Below, piece after piece: positions 23,949 to 35,999 of a DNA stretch of 64,000 nucleotides. The stretch comes from Chlorops oryzae (taxonomy: Eukaryota; Arthropoda; Insecta; Diptera; Chloropidae), in the NCBI GenBank assembly GCA_020466095.1, contig CM035806.1, forward strand, positions 9,541,714 through 9,605,713. Direction: 5' to 3'. The position numbers and the translations under genes were made by a program. Under the pieces are notes generated by a model. It was not told where the DNA came from. It searched no databases and was given only the letters and a program-made list of their open reading frames with translations. Numbering within the stretch: the stretch's first letter is position 1; each line of letters opens with the position of its first letter.

Positions 23949-26289
23949 GTATGTACTCAAAAATTGATATTGGATTACTCCTTTTGGAGCACTTCGATTA
24001 CTCCTCAAAACTCCGAGCTTCATGCATTTTGTACTCCTTTTTAGCATTGCATGTCCTAACGGTCGAGCAATCCTTTTAAGATCCCAATGGAGATCAAAAA
24101 GGACTACTCTTTTTAATCCCGGAATGGAGGACAAGGAGATTAATAGCAAAAAGTGAGCAATCCGTTGAATCTCCTGAATGAGCAAAAATGGAGTAATATT
24201 TTGTAGCCTAATATATAATAATGTAATACCTAAATAATACACATTTCTTTAAATGTTTATTTACCGCTTTTGATTCTCGTGTTGTGGGTTTTGAACCTCG
24301 GAACTCTCTATTCCTATATTCGAATTGCTCGCTTATGCTCTAAATAGATGGAAAATGGAAAAGTCATTACTCCTTCATTGCTCCATTTCGGATTGCTCGC
24401 TTGTGCTCTAAATGGATGAAAAAGTCATTGGATTGCTCGATTGGATGAATAGCAACATCCTAAATTTTTTACTGGGACGGAAACGATTTCAATGTAGCAT
24501 TAATCATTGAAAACGTAGTCTGTGTGTCGAATTCTTTATTTGAAAAAAAAAAAAAGCATTAATGAAGGGAGCGGCTTAATTCGAAATGGAGCGTCAGTAG
24601 CTTATTGCTTTCCATTAACGGCATTTATTTTTTATTTTTTTTTTTAAATCCTGATCGTAAATCATTCTTTCATTTTCTTGGCTGCTGAATTTTCTTGCGC
24701 TCCCATAAAGCCACTGCAATAACATGCTACCGATCAATCCGAAAAAGAAAAAAAAAACCGAAATCGTTTCGGGCTTGGTCCACGATTTGGACTTGACATT
24801 GTACAATCGGACTTTGAATTTGAAACACAATCGTTTTTCGAACCAAAGAACGGAACTTCGTACTAAAGTTCACTCTCAGGAGAGCAGTAACAATTTTGAA
24901 TATTATCATATTCACCACGAAACAAAAATTATATCAGTCAATAACGACCGTGTTGTGAACGATTTCTAGATGAAATTTAAATTGATCATGATCATATATT
25001 TTTGAGCATAAAGGAAAACGATCGAATTGGATTTTCACCCCGAATAGTTATGGATTTTAATTAAAATAAATCTTGGGAATAGATTTTTTTTTTTTTTTAA
25101 ATTATATATACTAATAGACTTACCAAAAAAAAAAAACAAAAAAAAAAACCCCACAACGCGACAGTAGGGTGCTCATACTTAAGACGAGTTCATCATACAA
25201 TGAGGTGAGCAAAGAAAACAAGTTCGTTTCTTCAGTCTTTCGTTTGAGTCGCTCAATAGCAGACGGCGGCCGTTTGAAGCGCATGCATTTCCGAAATGCT
25301 TGTTTAGCAAGCAAGATAAGAAGACGGCAAAGTTTTTTTTTTTTTTACATTTGTTTGTTTACGTTTGAACACGAGTTAAACGTGTCGTTTAGAAAACGAG
25401 ATCGAAAACGAAAATGAAACTTTTATAGAAAATTAAGGAAATCCGCAAGTGACATATGAAAACTCTACAGCAACAAGCAATTAAAATCTAATTATATGAA
25501 CTGAATAGATTCGCTTTTCACTCTTCAGACCAAAGTAGACCAAACAAAAAAAAAAAAATGATTTAACCGTGGATATTACAATAAATGTCGCCAAAACACT
25601 AGCTTCAAGTGAAATACAAAAAAAAAAAAAATAATAAATAATAAATAAAATAAATTAAAAATACGATTACGAGTGTGATGTCTTGTCGTTGAAGTCGCTG
25701 ACTGTTGTGACATGACTAATGCCTGAGCTATTTGAGCGCGTACGGGTATAAAGTAAATATACTTTATGATTGAGTGCTTGTCGCGTCGCGTCGAATGAAG
25801 TCATTACGCGTCGTAGTTCGGCGAAAAGGTTCACGACATACCTTGATCCTATGCAAGGGAATTTTTTCAATTTAGTTGTAAGAAGCATACATTAAGATCG
25901 CAGCAGCATCAGCAACATAAGCCGGAGTGTCAAAGAAAGCGAAAGGTGATTAAATGTCATCATTAAATATCATTAAATTTTATTGTTCATCCAAAACTGT
26001 ATATTCGAATTTCTAACACACCCAACTGTCTTTGTGATGATCAACTTTGATCAACTTTGGCCTCAGAGTCGATTTGATTATCATTTGAATACTGACTGCA
26101 TCGGCCATCAGATCCGTTATTGTATTAAAATAACAATAGAAATTAATCCGAGATATCCCAATAGAAAATTTTCACATTGAGAGATGGCAACAAATACTAA
26201 AACAAGTCTCAAACTTTCCATATTTTCGTTGTATATCAAATTCATCTGCATAGTTTTCCAATTTTTGTAGAGGTACTAGGAATTATTAA
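23949..26289. other. Gene-free intergenic DNA
   Basis: At 23950-24480 there are repeated phrases about 'GGATTACTCC / GGATTGCTCG', probably an old repeat. Further right are low-complexity A/T runs. A TATAAA at 25747-25752 in a relatively GC-rich 200-base patch could be a promoter or noncoding first exon (a GT donor-like AAAG/GTGATT lies near 25946), but no transcript evidence is available. Confidence 0.45.
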
Positions 26290-27028
26290 GGGGACCTTCT
26301 GGTCTAGAGCACGAAAATTTAGGGTATTTTCATGATTTTTTTTTTTGGTATTAAGCCAAATAAAAAACGATTTTCTAAGTATGCAGGCTTATTATATTCT
26401 TTATTGACAAAAAATAAAAAATGTTGTTGTAATTTTTTTTTTTTTTTTGGTATTTTAAAAATGGCGTTGAAGTGGACCCTCTTGGAAAAAGTACCTCCGT
26501 GGTGTGAAAGATTTTGGCAGTTCTGGTAATCGAAAAAAAAAAAACAAAAATATGTTATTAATCAGAATGAATGCGGCTATGGCAGGAACTAGAATAAAAA
26601 AATTTTTTTTTAAATTGACAAAATGGCGCAATTTTTTATTTCAACCATCAAAAACTCCCCTTTTTTTGACCATTTTTTTTGATGAAAAAATATGAAGTTC
26701 TTGAAATAAAAATTCGATTCTAGTTCGGGCCATAGCCATTGATGTTATGAATAATATATAAAAATTCCAGACAAATCGGTTCGATGGTTTTTTTGTTTTC
26801 ATTCACACCAGGTCAAAAAAAAGTAGTTTTGAGATAAACGCGTTCAAAGTTGCTTTGATCAAGCGCGCTGCCTGCTGTCTCCACCTTCTAAAAAGGCTGT
26901 AGCAAAACAAATATTGTCAATATCTTCACGAAACTTTGCCAGCATATTCTTAAAAGTCTATTCTTCCGAAATATATATAAAAAAAAAAAAAAATCAATTT
27001 TCAAAAAATTCTAGACCAGAAGGTCCCC
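26290..27028. mobile_element. TTAA-flanked inverted-repeat element, 739 bp
   Basis: It begins GGGGACCTTCTGGTCTAGA and ends TCTAGACCAGAAGGTCCCC, with TTAA on both sides. Similar size and a shared internal phrase (GAGATAAACGCGTT) make it a divergent sister of 21655-22397 in the opposite orientation. It is noncoding. Confidence 0.85.
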
Positions 27029-28409
27029 TTAAGCTTCATCCGCTTGTCGTTCATATATGTATGTATGTACAATCGGAATGCATATGAACTGGACTATTTC
27101 CATTTGGGATAGTGCCATCTACATTATTATTGTTATTATTAGCTTTATTATCATTGTTGCTTTCGGTTGCATGGCAAACGAATTTTTCCAACAGTTTCAA
27201 CAGAGCATTTTATGTAGATTACGTTGACTGCGCCGAGTGTGAAATGAGCAATGCAATAACATTTTTTTTTTTTTTTTTTTTCGCCTCTTCGTTGTGTTAT
27301 GCGCCTATGCGCATTTTATAATTCCGCAAACAGACTCGGTTATTTTTTGGATTAAAATGAAAAAAAAAAAAAAAAAAAACAATAATAATAATAATGAAAA
27401 TTAATAAATAAATAAACAAGGCTACAAGAATCGCAATGCAATCGGCTGAAAACAGTTTTTGAAGAAGCGTTAAATTGACTTAAAGCAGACCTCATGGAAT
27501 GCGCTGGGACCGCAATATCGATTCGGTGCGTTCGATTGTTTTGCTTCTCGTTTATATTATTTGTTTCGAAATGTCCAATAGACTCCAAGCGTCTGGCGCT
27601 TTACTGACGGAAAGAGAAAAAAAAAAAAAACAAAGAAATAAAGAAATAAAGAAAGAAAGCATAAAGAATGAACTTGTCTTAAATTGAACCCGTTATTCAC
27701 ATTTGCATTCGAATCGCGTGTAAAATAATAAATAAAAACTATAAAAAAAAAAGCGCTCACACTATCCGTGGTCAAGTAGTTGAGAACAAGTGTAGAGCAA
27801 GCACCGCTAAGATCCTAAAACAAACTTTGAGGTCAATGGATTTTGGGCAACTCGAAGGTCGAGTCAAATTAATGAGTGAATAAATGAGTATGAAAGCGAA
27901 TTGGCTAAAGAAAAAGAGAGGTAATTAAAAATACCCACAAATACGCACCGATGCGTACACAGAGCACTGAACATCAAGCAGGGCTACTCTTATTTTCTAT
28001 GTCATTGTTTAATTGAAGTGATCTAATTAAGTGCACATGCATTAGTGAAAGCTTAAAAACTCTCAAGCAGCGGATAAGGATATCACAATCACATTTCCAA
28101 CTACACATTTGTATGCAGATTGTTCGAACGATGGAGGCAAGTTTGGCAATCGGTTTTTATGGCCAGAGTGTCGCAGAATCGCACGATCAAAAAGATATAT
28201 ATATATATATATATAATTAATGATTTTTAATTAGTTACAAAGGGAGAGCAATTAAATAATTTCAAACCTTTCGGGAGAGGAAAACCAGACGAGACTGATC
28301 TGTTCAATGCTAAGTATTAATGCTAAATACAACAGAAACCCCGAAAATCCTTTGATAGAACGCTTCAGTGAAGCTTCTCTCAGCTCTTCCGTAAATACCA
28401 TAGATTATG
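27029..28409. other. Gene-free intergenic DNA
   Basis: AT-rich, with poly-A/T runs and a (TA)n tract at about 28196-28214. I see no gene or element. Confidence 0.5.
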
Positions 28410-28610
28410 TTAGGTTAGTGTGGCTGTCACCATTAAGGGTGACACACTTAGACCTTACATGTGCCCGTTGCGATACAACGAAAAAATGGGAAAACAAAGA
28501 AGTACAGAAAGAGAAAAACGACACAAACATTCACGACCGTAGCTGGGAGTTGAGCCCAGAGTCTCTCGCTTCGTAAGTTGGCTACTCAACCAACTATGAC
28601 ACAGAGCCAC
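28410..28610 (-). mobile_element. tRNA-derived SINE, copy A
   Basis: The minus strand begins GTGGCTCTGTGTCATAGTTGGTTGAG (A-box region). It has GGGCTCAACTCCCAGC (B-box region) about 45 bases on, then a tRNA-unrelated body ending in a CACCCTTAATGG...CACACTAACC segment. Copies B (31226-31430) and C (58193-58352) share head and body. It is transcribed by Pol III if active and non-coding. Confidence 0.8.
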
Positions 28611-29008
28611 TTTAAATTCCATAAGGCTCTTCTAAATATTTTTTTGGGTTTGAATTGCAACGAAGAAAAAAAAAACAAAAAGATAAAAACTCTAAAGAAA
28701 CTCTCTTAAATGACTTTGAGGAATAATATTTGATCTTTTTTTTTTTTTTTATAAGACTCATGAACGTTAACCCCTTCCCGCATGAATTATTAACGAAATG
28801 AAAAACAAATATTTTTCCTCCACAATAATGATTTTTTATTGGGCTCAATTAAAGGAAAAATTTATTAAATTTAATTTTTTTTTATGTTTATAACAGAAGT
28901 GGTTATAAATTAAGATATATGGAAAAGCTAGGCAAAACATGCCAGGAAACCCAAAACTTTCAATGTTCATACCATTTTACTCTTGAGAAGGTTGAAAAGA
29001 GTATGTGT

Positions 29009-29439
29009 CAGCGTTGCCAGACGTCCCGCATTTTGCGGGATGTCCCGCTTTTTGGCCTAAAATTATAATGTCCCGCCGGGACATGAAAAATCCCGCTTTT
29101 TTTCAAATATATGGAAACTAACTTTTAGTTTGTTAAAGATAAAAAAGAAATCTTAGATTCGGTGAAAGGGTCAGAAAAGTACAAATAAATTTGAAATAAT
29201 TTACTAACGTAACAAAATGTTTAAAATCTTTGAATGCGAGCAATAAAGCCATAGAAAGAAAAAATAATTCTGAATATACATAATTAATACTTTGTTAAGG
29301 GGTTTTTGTTGGAATTCCACATTTGTTGTCTCGCGAAAGTAAATTTAAATTTGTCCCGCAATTGCTTGTGAAATCCCGCATTTTTTGGATAAATTTTTAA
29401 AAAATCCCGCTTTTTAAGAAAATTCATCTGGCAACGCTG
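29009..29439. mobile_element. hAT-like element with CAGCGTTGCCAGA ends
   Basis: 431 bp with ends CAGCGTTGCCAGA / TCTGGCAACGCTG and a perfect 8-bp duplication GTATGTGT at 29001-29008 and 29440-29447. Inside, TCCCGC phrases recur near each end, extending the inverted structure. The CAG..CTG ends and the 8-bp duplication are the hAT signature. It is nonautonomous. Confidence 0.9.
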
Positions 29440-29447
29440 GTATGTGT

Positions 29448-30915
29448 ATATAAATAGAAATATTTTTTTCGCACTCTTTACCCACCATTTTTATATTATA
29501 ACAAATTTCAAATGTGATAATTTTTTTTTTTTTGTAATTCTTCTCAATGACAAATGTTAGACAAAAGATCATATAATGTGGACTACGGCCATATGTCAAA
29601 CGAAATCTACTAAGATTCCGTAAGTTAATGCCATGCTTATTTGGATTTCGGTTTTGTTTTAAGTACAGGATTTTTCATCTGGCAAGGAAAAAATTATAAA
29701 CTTTTGCGTCCATATATGGCTTCGTATGCGAGAAGGGGTTAAGAATGAGAATGCTTTGATCACTTTCAACTATTTGAATGTATCCAAATGCTTCTATATT
29801 ATATTTATTTATTTATGCATTTATTTTTCCAGCTCTTAAAATAGAAGCAAACAAAGGAGCTCAGATTTTATAGCTCACTACTATCAAAACAAAATCGTTC
29901 GACTAGAAGTAATCTGAAATATTCAATTCATATCGGCCGGAGTACCTGGTTTGTCTCTCTCGCTCTCTCTCTCTCACTTGGCTTCTTCAAATGTGCTTAT
30001 CAAAGAAATCAGTAAGCTTATTTGCATGGACAGCACTAAGACCTTTTTAAACTTGAACAATTTCGAAGAATCCATTCGAAAAAATAGAATTCTTTTTTTT
30101 AAGTTTCATTTATTCATAATCTATGGGAGATTTTGAAGTGAGAGTCACACACCCATACCTCTGGAGGAGCATGAGCGTATCGAAAAGTAATAAACCAGGA
30201 TTAAAAAGAAGACGAAGAAATCTAAGAAAATGTGCTCTATGGCTTTTCTTTATTTTTTTTTTTATTCAATCCAAATTGTTCAATGATTTTTTTCTATTGA
30301 AAATCTTTCAACCACCTACGGCGTTACATATTATTCCATCTTCCGCCCATGTGACTTTTACAAAGAGAGCACATTTAACGGTTAAATACTGGCTACAGTT
30401 ATAAAAGATCACATTGAAATTGAAGCACTATAAATGGTAAATAAACAACAACAAAAAAGGAAAGGAAAAATTTTATTTAAATTTTTCTAACTGTTGTGTT
30501 ATATTTAAAAAAAAATGTTTTATATATGGAAATATCTTTCAATTCGTCGATTTTTCGTCTCCATCCGTTAATGCATGAATGCTACAAAAAAAAAAAAAAT
30601 TAAAAAATAAATAAATAAATAAATGTTAACAACAACAGAGCGAACTGATGTTTGGACTTGTGGTTCGAAACCATTGACATAAAATACCAACCAAGTCACG
30701 TATGCACATAAATTAATGGACGTCAGGGCGATTCTAAAAATAGCTCCCTCATCGTGAGTAGTCTTAACAAAAAAAAAAAAAAAAAATCGATAACAGAGTT
30801 TAGCCAGTAACCAACGGTGTTGTCATCTTTATGCCTAGGAATCCATGATATTGGGAGCCACGGTACTTCTTGCATGTCTTATCGCTTCAATATTGAAGTC
30901 ATATATTACTATATA
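29448..30915. other. Gene-free intergenic DNA
   Basis: AT-rich, with a short CTCTCT tract at about 29954-29979. The reading frames are not convincing. Nothing else is seen. Confidence 0.5.
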
Positions 30916-31118
30916 TGTCACTCTCATAGATTTTGGGCGGGACATTTCGCGCCAGTTAGAAAGAGATGTTACTCGGCAGGCCAAAAAAAGAGCGAGATAA
31001 AAATACTTTTGGTGAGTACCTAAGTGAAAAATGCTCATTTTGGTGGGTACCCAAGACCGTGGTGGGTACCCAAGACCGTGTTGAAAAGAGCCAAAATAGA
31101 AACGGCTCCTGAGTGACA
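30916..31118 (-). mobile_element. Short inverted-repeat element, TGTCACTC family, copy 2
   Basis: Reverse-oriented relative of 6746-6959 with the same TGTCACTC/GAGTGACA ends and interior. It includes a 19-base local duplication (GTGGGTACCCAAGACCGTG, twice near 31042-31080) not present in copy 1. Confidence 0.7.
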
Positions 31119-31225
31119 TATATAGTTATATATGATTGAAGTATTGAACAATTAAAGGTCTCAATATTTGAATGCTACCGTTAGTTATAGTTCATTTGCG
31201 TAATCGTTTTAGATTCTGATTTTGG

Positions 31226-31430
31226 TAAGGTAAGGTTAGTCTGGCTGCCACTATGAAGGTTGACACACTTAGGCCTCATATGGGCCCATTGTGATACCAC
31301 GAAAAATGGGAAAACAACGAAGAAATGAAACAGAAAAAACGACACAATTAACATCCGCGACCGTAGCTGGGAGTTAAACTCAGAGCCTCTCGCTTCGTAA
31401 GTTGGCATCTCAACCAACTACAACTGCCAG
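31226..31430 (-). mobile_element. tRNA-derived SINE, copy B
   Basis: Minus strand: TAGTTGGTTGAGATG (A-box region), GAGTTTAACTCCCAGC (B-box region), then the same body as copy A with TTTCCCATTTTTCGTGG and CTAAGTGTGTCAACC. It is closest to copy A. Confidence 0.8.
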
Positions 31431-31819
31431 ATTTTGATTTAAATAAAACAAACATTTTCATATGGGTCAGAAGTCCTTATGTATATGTATACGATAAGCG
31501 ATAGCTACCCTGCAGTAATTCCAACTACTCTCGAACTACTCCCCGACTAGTCACAAAAATACCAGGACTACTCCCTCTTAATTTGCCAACCAATGCTTTG
31601 AACTGTCTTTTTTAACGTTGAGCTGTCATTGGAAAATAACTAGTCACAGTTTTTGCTCATATGAACTAGACCTGGAGTATATACAGTTGGGTCGATTTTT
31701 GGTAAATTTTTATTTTTGTAAATTTAATGAAAAAAAAATTTTTTTCCTCTTTGTTTTGTACTTTTTTTCTTTTTTGTTTTTTTTTTTAAATCTTTTCTTT
31801 TTCACTTCTTTTTAATTTT

Positions 31820-31898
31820 CTCGCCTCGGCCGAGCCTCGAATCGCTGATCTCTGGGGGTTGGTAAGTCAGCGTCTTAACCATTACGCTAAACAAGCAA
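31820..31898 (-). repeat. tRNA-like module (first of pair)
   Basis: Minus strand reads GCGTAATGGTTAAGACGCTG (A-box-like) and then GCGATTCGAGGCTCGG (B-box-like). It is homologous to the module at 23165-23450 (with its insertion removed) and to 32892-32955. Confidence 0.65.
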
Positions 31899-32160
31899 AT
31901 TTAATGTATTGATCAAAACGCTAATTTGAGTTTTTGGTTGCTGAAGTTTTTGTGGAACGCACGAATAGAATTTTTACTACAAAAATTTATTAATTGAAAA
32001 ATAAATACATATTAAAAAAAAACAGATAAAATATGAAGAAAAAATACTTAAAAATTTAGCGGAAAATTTTAAAATTTTTATTTCAAAATTAACTATTAAA
32101 TAAAATAAATTAAAATATAAACATAAAAAAACTTGGTATTTAAAAAAAAAAAAATTATTC

Positions 32161-32232
32161 TCACCCGAGCCAGGGATCGAACCCCAACCCACAAGGTCGC
32201 TGAGCGATAGTCTTAACCGTCCAGCTAACTAC
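32161..32232 (-). repeat. tRNA-like module (second of pair)
   Basis: Minus strand reads TTAGCTGGACGGTTAAGAC and GGGTTCGATCCCTGG, the second being a perfect B-box. It is the best preserved of the tRNA-like modules in the window, yet the acceptor ends do not pair well. Confidence 0.7.
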
Positions 32233-32548
32233 CTTTCGGTGGTGCAACGATCAGAATGCGAACTTAAAGCAGACAATGACAATTTTTTTTTCTACTTCGC
32301 AATCAAAGCACAAAGCGAAAGGAAATCCTGAAACTCACCCCCCGTAGATCTCCGTAGATACATAAAATACTGTACATTTTGACTAGTCATATTTCGAGTA
32401 ACCTCAGAGTACTCCTGTTTGGCAAATTGACCTCTTCATTACTGCAGGGTACTTTCGAATTATTTCATTTGTCATTAAGTGGACTTTTCGCTCTGCATCG
32501 GCCGTCTCTGTTTCTCAATTTTAAAACAAAAAATTCTTTTCCATGTCA

Positions 32549-34100
32549 GGTAGGTACTTGTCGACCAGGTACCAGTATCAGCGGACACACTAATGGCGAC
32601 GGTGATTGTCAAAAGTCACTGTGTCGGGGATCGGTCTTATTCCATAAGAACGCTGGGAATTTAACATACATTCATTGGCGTGGTAGTACGTCCTTTTGCG
32701 CCACCTTTAACCAGCATTATCCATAGCGATGCAGAACATGCCTACATCGAGCTGATGAAAAGAAAATTTCATTTTTTGTTAATTGACTTTTTCCCATTTA
32801 TTTCGTCTTACTTACATATATGTTTTCGGGGTCGCTAAGTGAAATATTTTTGATGTCTCTAAAGCTTTTCCATCTTATTCTCTAAGATTTCTCGCCTCAA
32901 GCCATCGAACACGCATGACCACCAATCGCTGAGTGCGAAGCCTTACCATTACGCTAAACGAACGAATTTAATTGAGGTCTATGGTGAAATCTAGATCACG
33001 ATGGATAGTTTTATAGACGTTGCTAAATTTGGATTGGTGAGACCCCTGGGTATGATCCTTTAATTTTTTCACTCAAATTGTCGTGCTGTGAAAATGATCC
33101 ATTAAAAGATTATAATTATTCAAAACCAAAAATTAGCTGGAAAATAGTTAGTCTTCCAAAATAATGGCAGTATACTTATGAACAAAAAAACAATACCATA
33201 GGGGTATAAAATAAATTGTAAAAATATTAGAGAGAAAATTTTCTTCCTAAGGGATAGAACTATTTTGCCTGCACCGCTATCGAGTCATAGTTTGAACCAC
33301 TGCGCTATCGAACGTTGACGGGCAAATGATCAGAATGACGAGTAAAAGCAGACAACGTGTTATATAACCTCTAAATACCAATCATACTGCACGCGAATAG
33401 GGAAAATTGAGCTGAGGCTATTCTCTTTCGGTTCATTGTAGGTAGGTGAAATGGCTAGCATCAAGGACTGCACTTTGGCATGTCACAAATATCGGGGGCG
33501 ACCTACTGACTACTGGGTAGGCTTGGACAGGTACATACAATATGGCGACGGTGTTGTCAAAAAGAAATCAATTTTAATTTAAGAATGTGGAACAACTCCT
33601 GGATACATATTGGGTGGTATACGTTTTGCAATATATGGGTTCAACATTCATCGAGCTATGGGAATTTGAGTGTTAATTATTCAGTCCCATTTATTCGTCT
33701 TACTACAATATGTTTTCGGGGTCGCTCAGTGAAAATTTTGATGTCTCTAAAGCTCCATCGGTTCCAGATTTAGCCATAACATCAGACAAGCATTCTCGAG
33801 TGGAAGTTTTTGGTCTTCTTTTTGAGGTTATGGTGAAATCTAGATCCGATGGATAGTTTTATAGACCTCTAAATTTGGATTGGTGAGACCCCTGGGTCTG
33901 ATCCTTTAATTTTTTTTTTGTCGTGCTGTGTTGTTCTTTAAAGATTTTTTTTTCAAAACAAAAATTCGCTGGAAAATAGTTAGAAAATATGGCAGTATAT
34001 TATGTACCACTGCCCATACCATAGGGGTAAAAATAAATTGTAAATATTAGAGAGAAATTTTTTATTTTCTTATATGGTATAATCTATTTTGCCTGCACCC
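32549..34100. repeat. Degraded tandem duplication, unit about 890 bp
   Basis: A unit starting AGGTAGGT at 32549 recurs at about 33441. Shared landmarks are ATGGCGACGGTG, TGTTTTCGGGGTCGCT, GATGTCTCTAAAGCT, GTGAAATCTAGATC and GGTGAGACCCCTGGGT. The first unit keeps a pair of tRNA-like modules (about 32892-32955 and 33262-33318). The second has lost them through several block deletions. Confidence 0.75.
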
Positions 34101-34197
34101 TATACAAGTTTAACACTCTACAGTTTACACTAATAAAAAAAAAAAAAAAAGAACCCCGCTGTTTTAACTCTCTAACATTACTTCAATCCACTCCACC

Positions 34198-34233
<36 letters not shown>

Positions 34234-35035
34234 CTTTTGTAGTGCCCACTTTGCATCTTCATATGCCTAATTCTCCGTTAATTTTTTTTTTTTTTTTTTT
34301 TCAATTTTATTAAAACGGATTATTAACCAGCGAGTCGCACGAGCCCCGCTGAGCTGTTGAGCTCATCAGCATAATTATTCCATTTGTTTCCTCAACGCTT
34401 TTCGGGCCCAAGTTGTCGTCTTATGAGTTTTCATGCCAATTCAATCGCTTGAACACTGTGTACACGTTCTTAAGCCCCAACGTCGCACCTGCGTGGCACG
34501 CTTGCGTCAAAAGGCGTACGCATCCGGTGCAAAGCCGCGAGTCACCCAATTCGAGAGCTGGTACTGTCACAACATTCAAGCAAATAAATGCCAATTAGTA
34601 GTCGATGGATTTCACGTTTCCTTGCAAAATTCGATTTGCTCATGCCGTTGATAATGTAATTGTCGTAGCGAATCTAACGGTTGTGGGCCTCTAAGAAGCT
34701 AAAAAAGACATTGACACTACCGTTGAGGCGTTGATTGATTACGTGCTTGATAGACTTGCCCAAAAGATGCGCGCGAAATATGTATGAACTTGGGGTGCAG
34801 CGTGTTCTTGCCATGGCTGTTACGTAATTGGGTGGGTGTGACATCAAGGCTGCATCGCGACAATTCGCATCAAATCGAAAACTTCTGCAATTAAGGAGAG
34901 TACCTACACGTCATTTGCAATCGATCACGCGATCAAAGTCGCCTATATTCGACACTGATGCTCAAATTAATGTAGTTCCAGCGATTAAGTCTTAAATTGA
35001 TAGCCTCACCCACTTGATATACGTACATATATAAG
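34101..35035. other. Unexplained region with a GC-richer coding-like patch
   Basis: Long A and T runs at 34140-34310, then at about 34390-34970 a patch richer in G+C than its surroundings. One + frame reads without interruption on each side of a single stop (KIRFAHAVDNVIVVANLT, stop, EAKKDIDTTVEALIDYVLD...). I recognise no family. It may be a decayed gene or foreign fragment. Confidence 0.35.
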
Positions 35036-35078
35036 TATGTATGTATGTATGTATGTATGTATGTATGTATGTATGTAT
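35036..35078. repeat. (TATG)n microsatellite
   Basis: About ten TATG units just left of a DINE-like element. Confidence 0.95.
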
Positions 35079-35110
35079 ATATGATGTCAATTGTTTTTGG
35101 TTTTATTTTT

Positions 35111-35999
35111 ATACCCGACACACTCTGTGTCGAGGGTATATTGCGTTTGTGTGGTTGTGTGTAACACCCAGAACTAGTCGAGATAGACCATACAAAATAT
35201 ATATAGAAATGATCAGTGTCATCAGGAGATTCGATTTAGATATGTCCGTCTGTCTGTCCGTCTGTCTATCTGTCTGTCTGTCTGTCTGTCCGTCTGTCTG
35301 TCTGTCTGTATACAGTTATCTTATCGAAGGAGTTGAGCTATCTTGACAAAATTTGGTATGCGTGCTCACGGGGACATGAGTAAGAACAAGTTCGAGAATG
35401 GACCCGATCGGACCATTTTTAGGGGTACCTCCAGTACTAGGGTCTGTTATGAAAATCACAAAAACTGCTCTAAAACCGATGTTTTTCAAGATATTTTGAT
35501 GAAATTTGATATTTGATCATATTTAAAGGCCAGTAATATTATTTCCGAAAATTGGAAAATTGGGCGTGGCAGAAGGGCGGTTTTCGAAAATTGTCTCCTA
35601 CACCCGAAATTCAAATGGGACTTGAACGAAATTTGGCACTTATGCTTCCTTTGTAGCCTTAAACATCCTTCCAAAAAATTTTCGGTCCATTTTTAAGGGT
35701 ACCTCCAGTACTAGGGTCGTCACAAAAATTCCAAAACTGCCTTAAAATCGGACTTTTTCGCAATATTTTAATGAAACTTAGAATTTGAGCGTATATTTAA
35801 GCCCCCGATTAGAATTCAAAAAAATTGGAAAAGTGGGCGTGGCAAAAGGGCGGTTTTCATAAAAAAATCTATCAAAGGTCGGTATATGGGGCCTCTAATG
35901 GCCTTAAACACCTCTGGATATTAAATGTTATTTGAACATGTGTGTCTGTGTCGGGTATTCTATTGTCAGGCTCGCCTGACTATAACACCCTTACTTGTT
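35111..35999 (+). mobile_element. DINE-1/Helentron-like element, full-length copy
   Basis: Same ends and internal order as 17256-18131. The 5' stem is ATACCCGACACA/TGTGTCGAGGGTAT, the core is CCGTCTGTCTGTC at about 35245-35310, and the 3' hairpin CAGGCTCGCCTG precedes the end CCCTTACTTGTT. It is 889 bp and noncoding. The element runs from a T-rich left flank into TTATT on the right. Confidence 0.8.

Larger units (their letters stand above)
31508..32449. mobile_element. CCCTGCAG-terminated element with TA duplication and two tRNA-like modules
   Basis: Ends CCCTGCAGTAAT / ATTACTGCAGGG with TA on both sides, 942 bp. Subterminal ACTACTC/GAGTA phrases repeat on each side. Inside are two minus-strand tRNA-like modules (about 31820-31898 and 32161-32232). 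No transposase frame is present. The shorter relative is at 9432-9798. Confidence 0.8.

Noticed and set aside
32161..32232. Possible functional tRNA gene on the minus strand
   Set aside because: The B-box is perfect, but the acceptor and other stems do not pair and the sequence belongs to a repeated, degenerate module.
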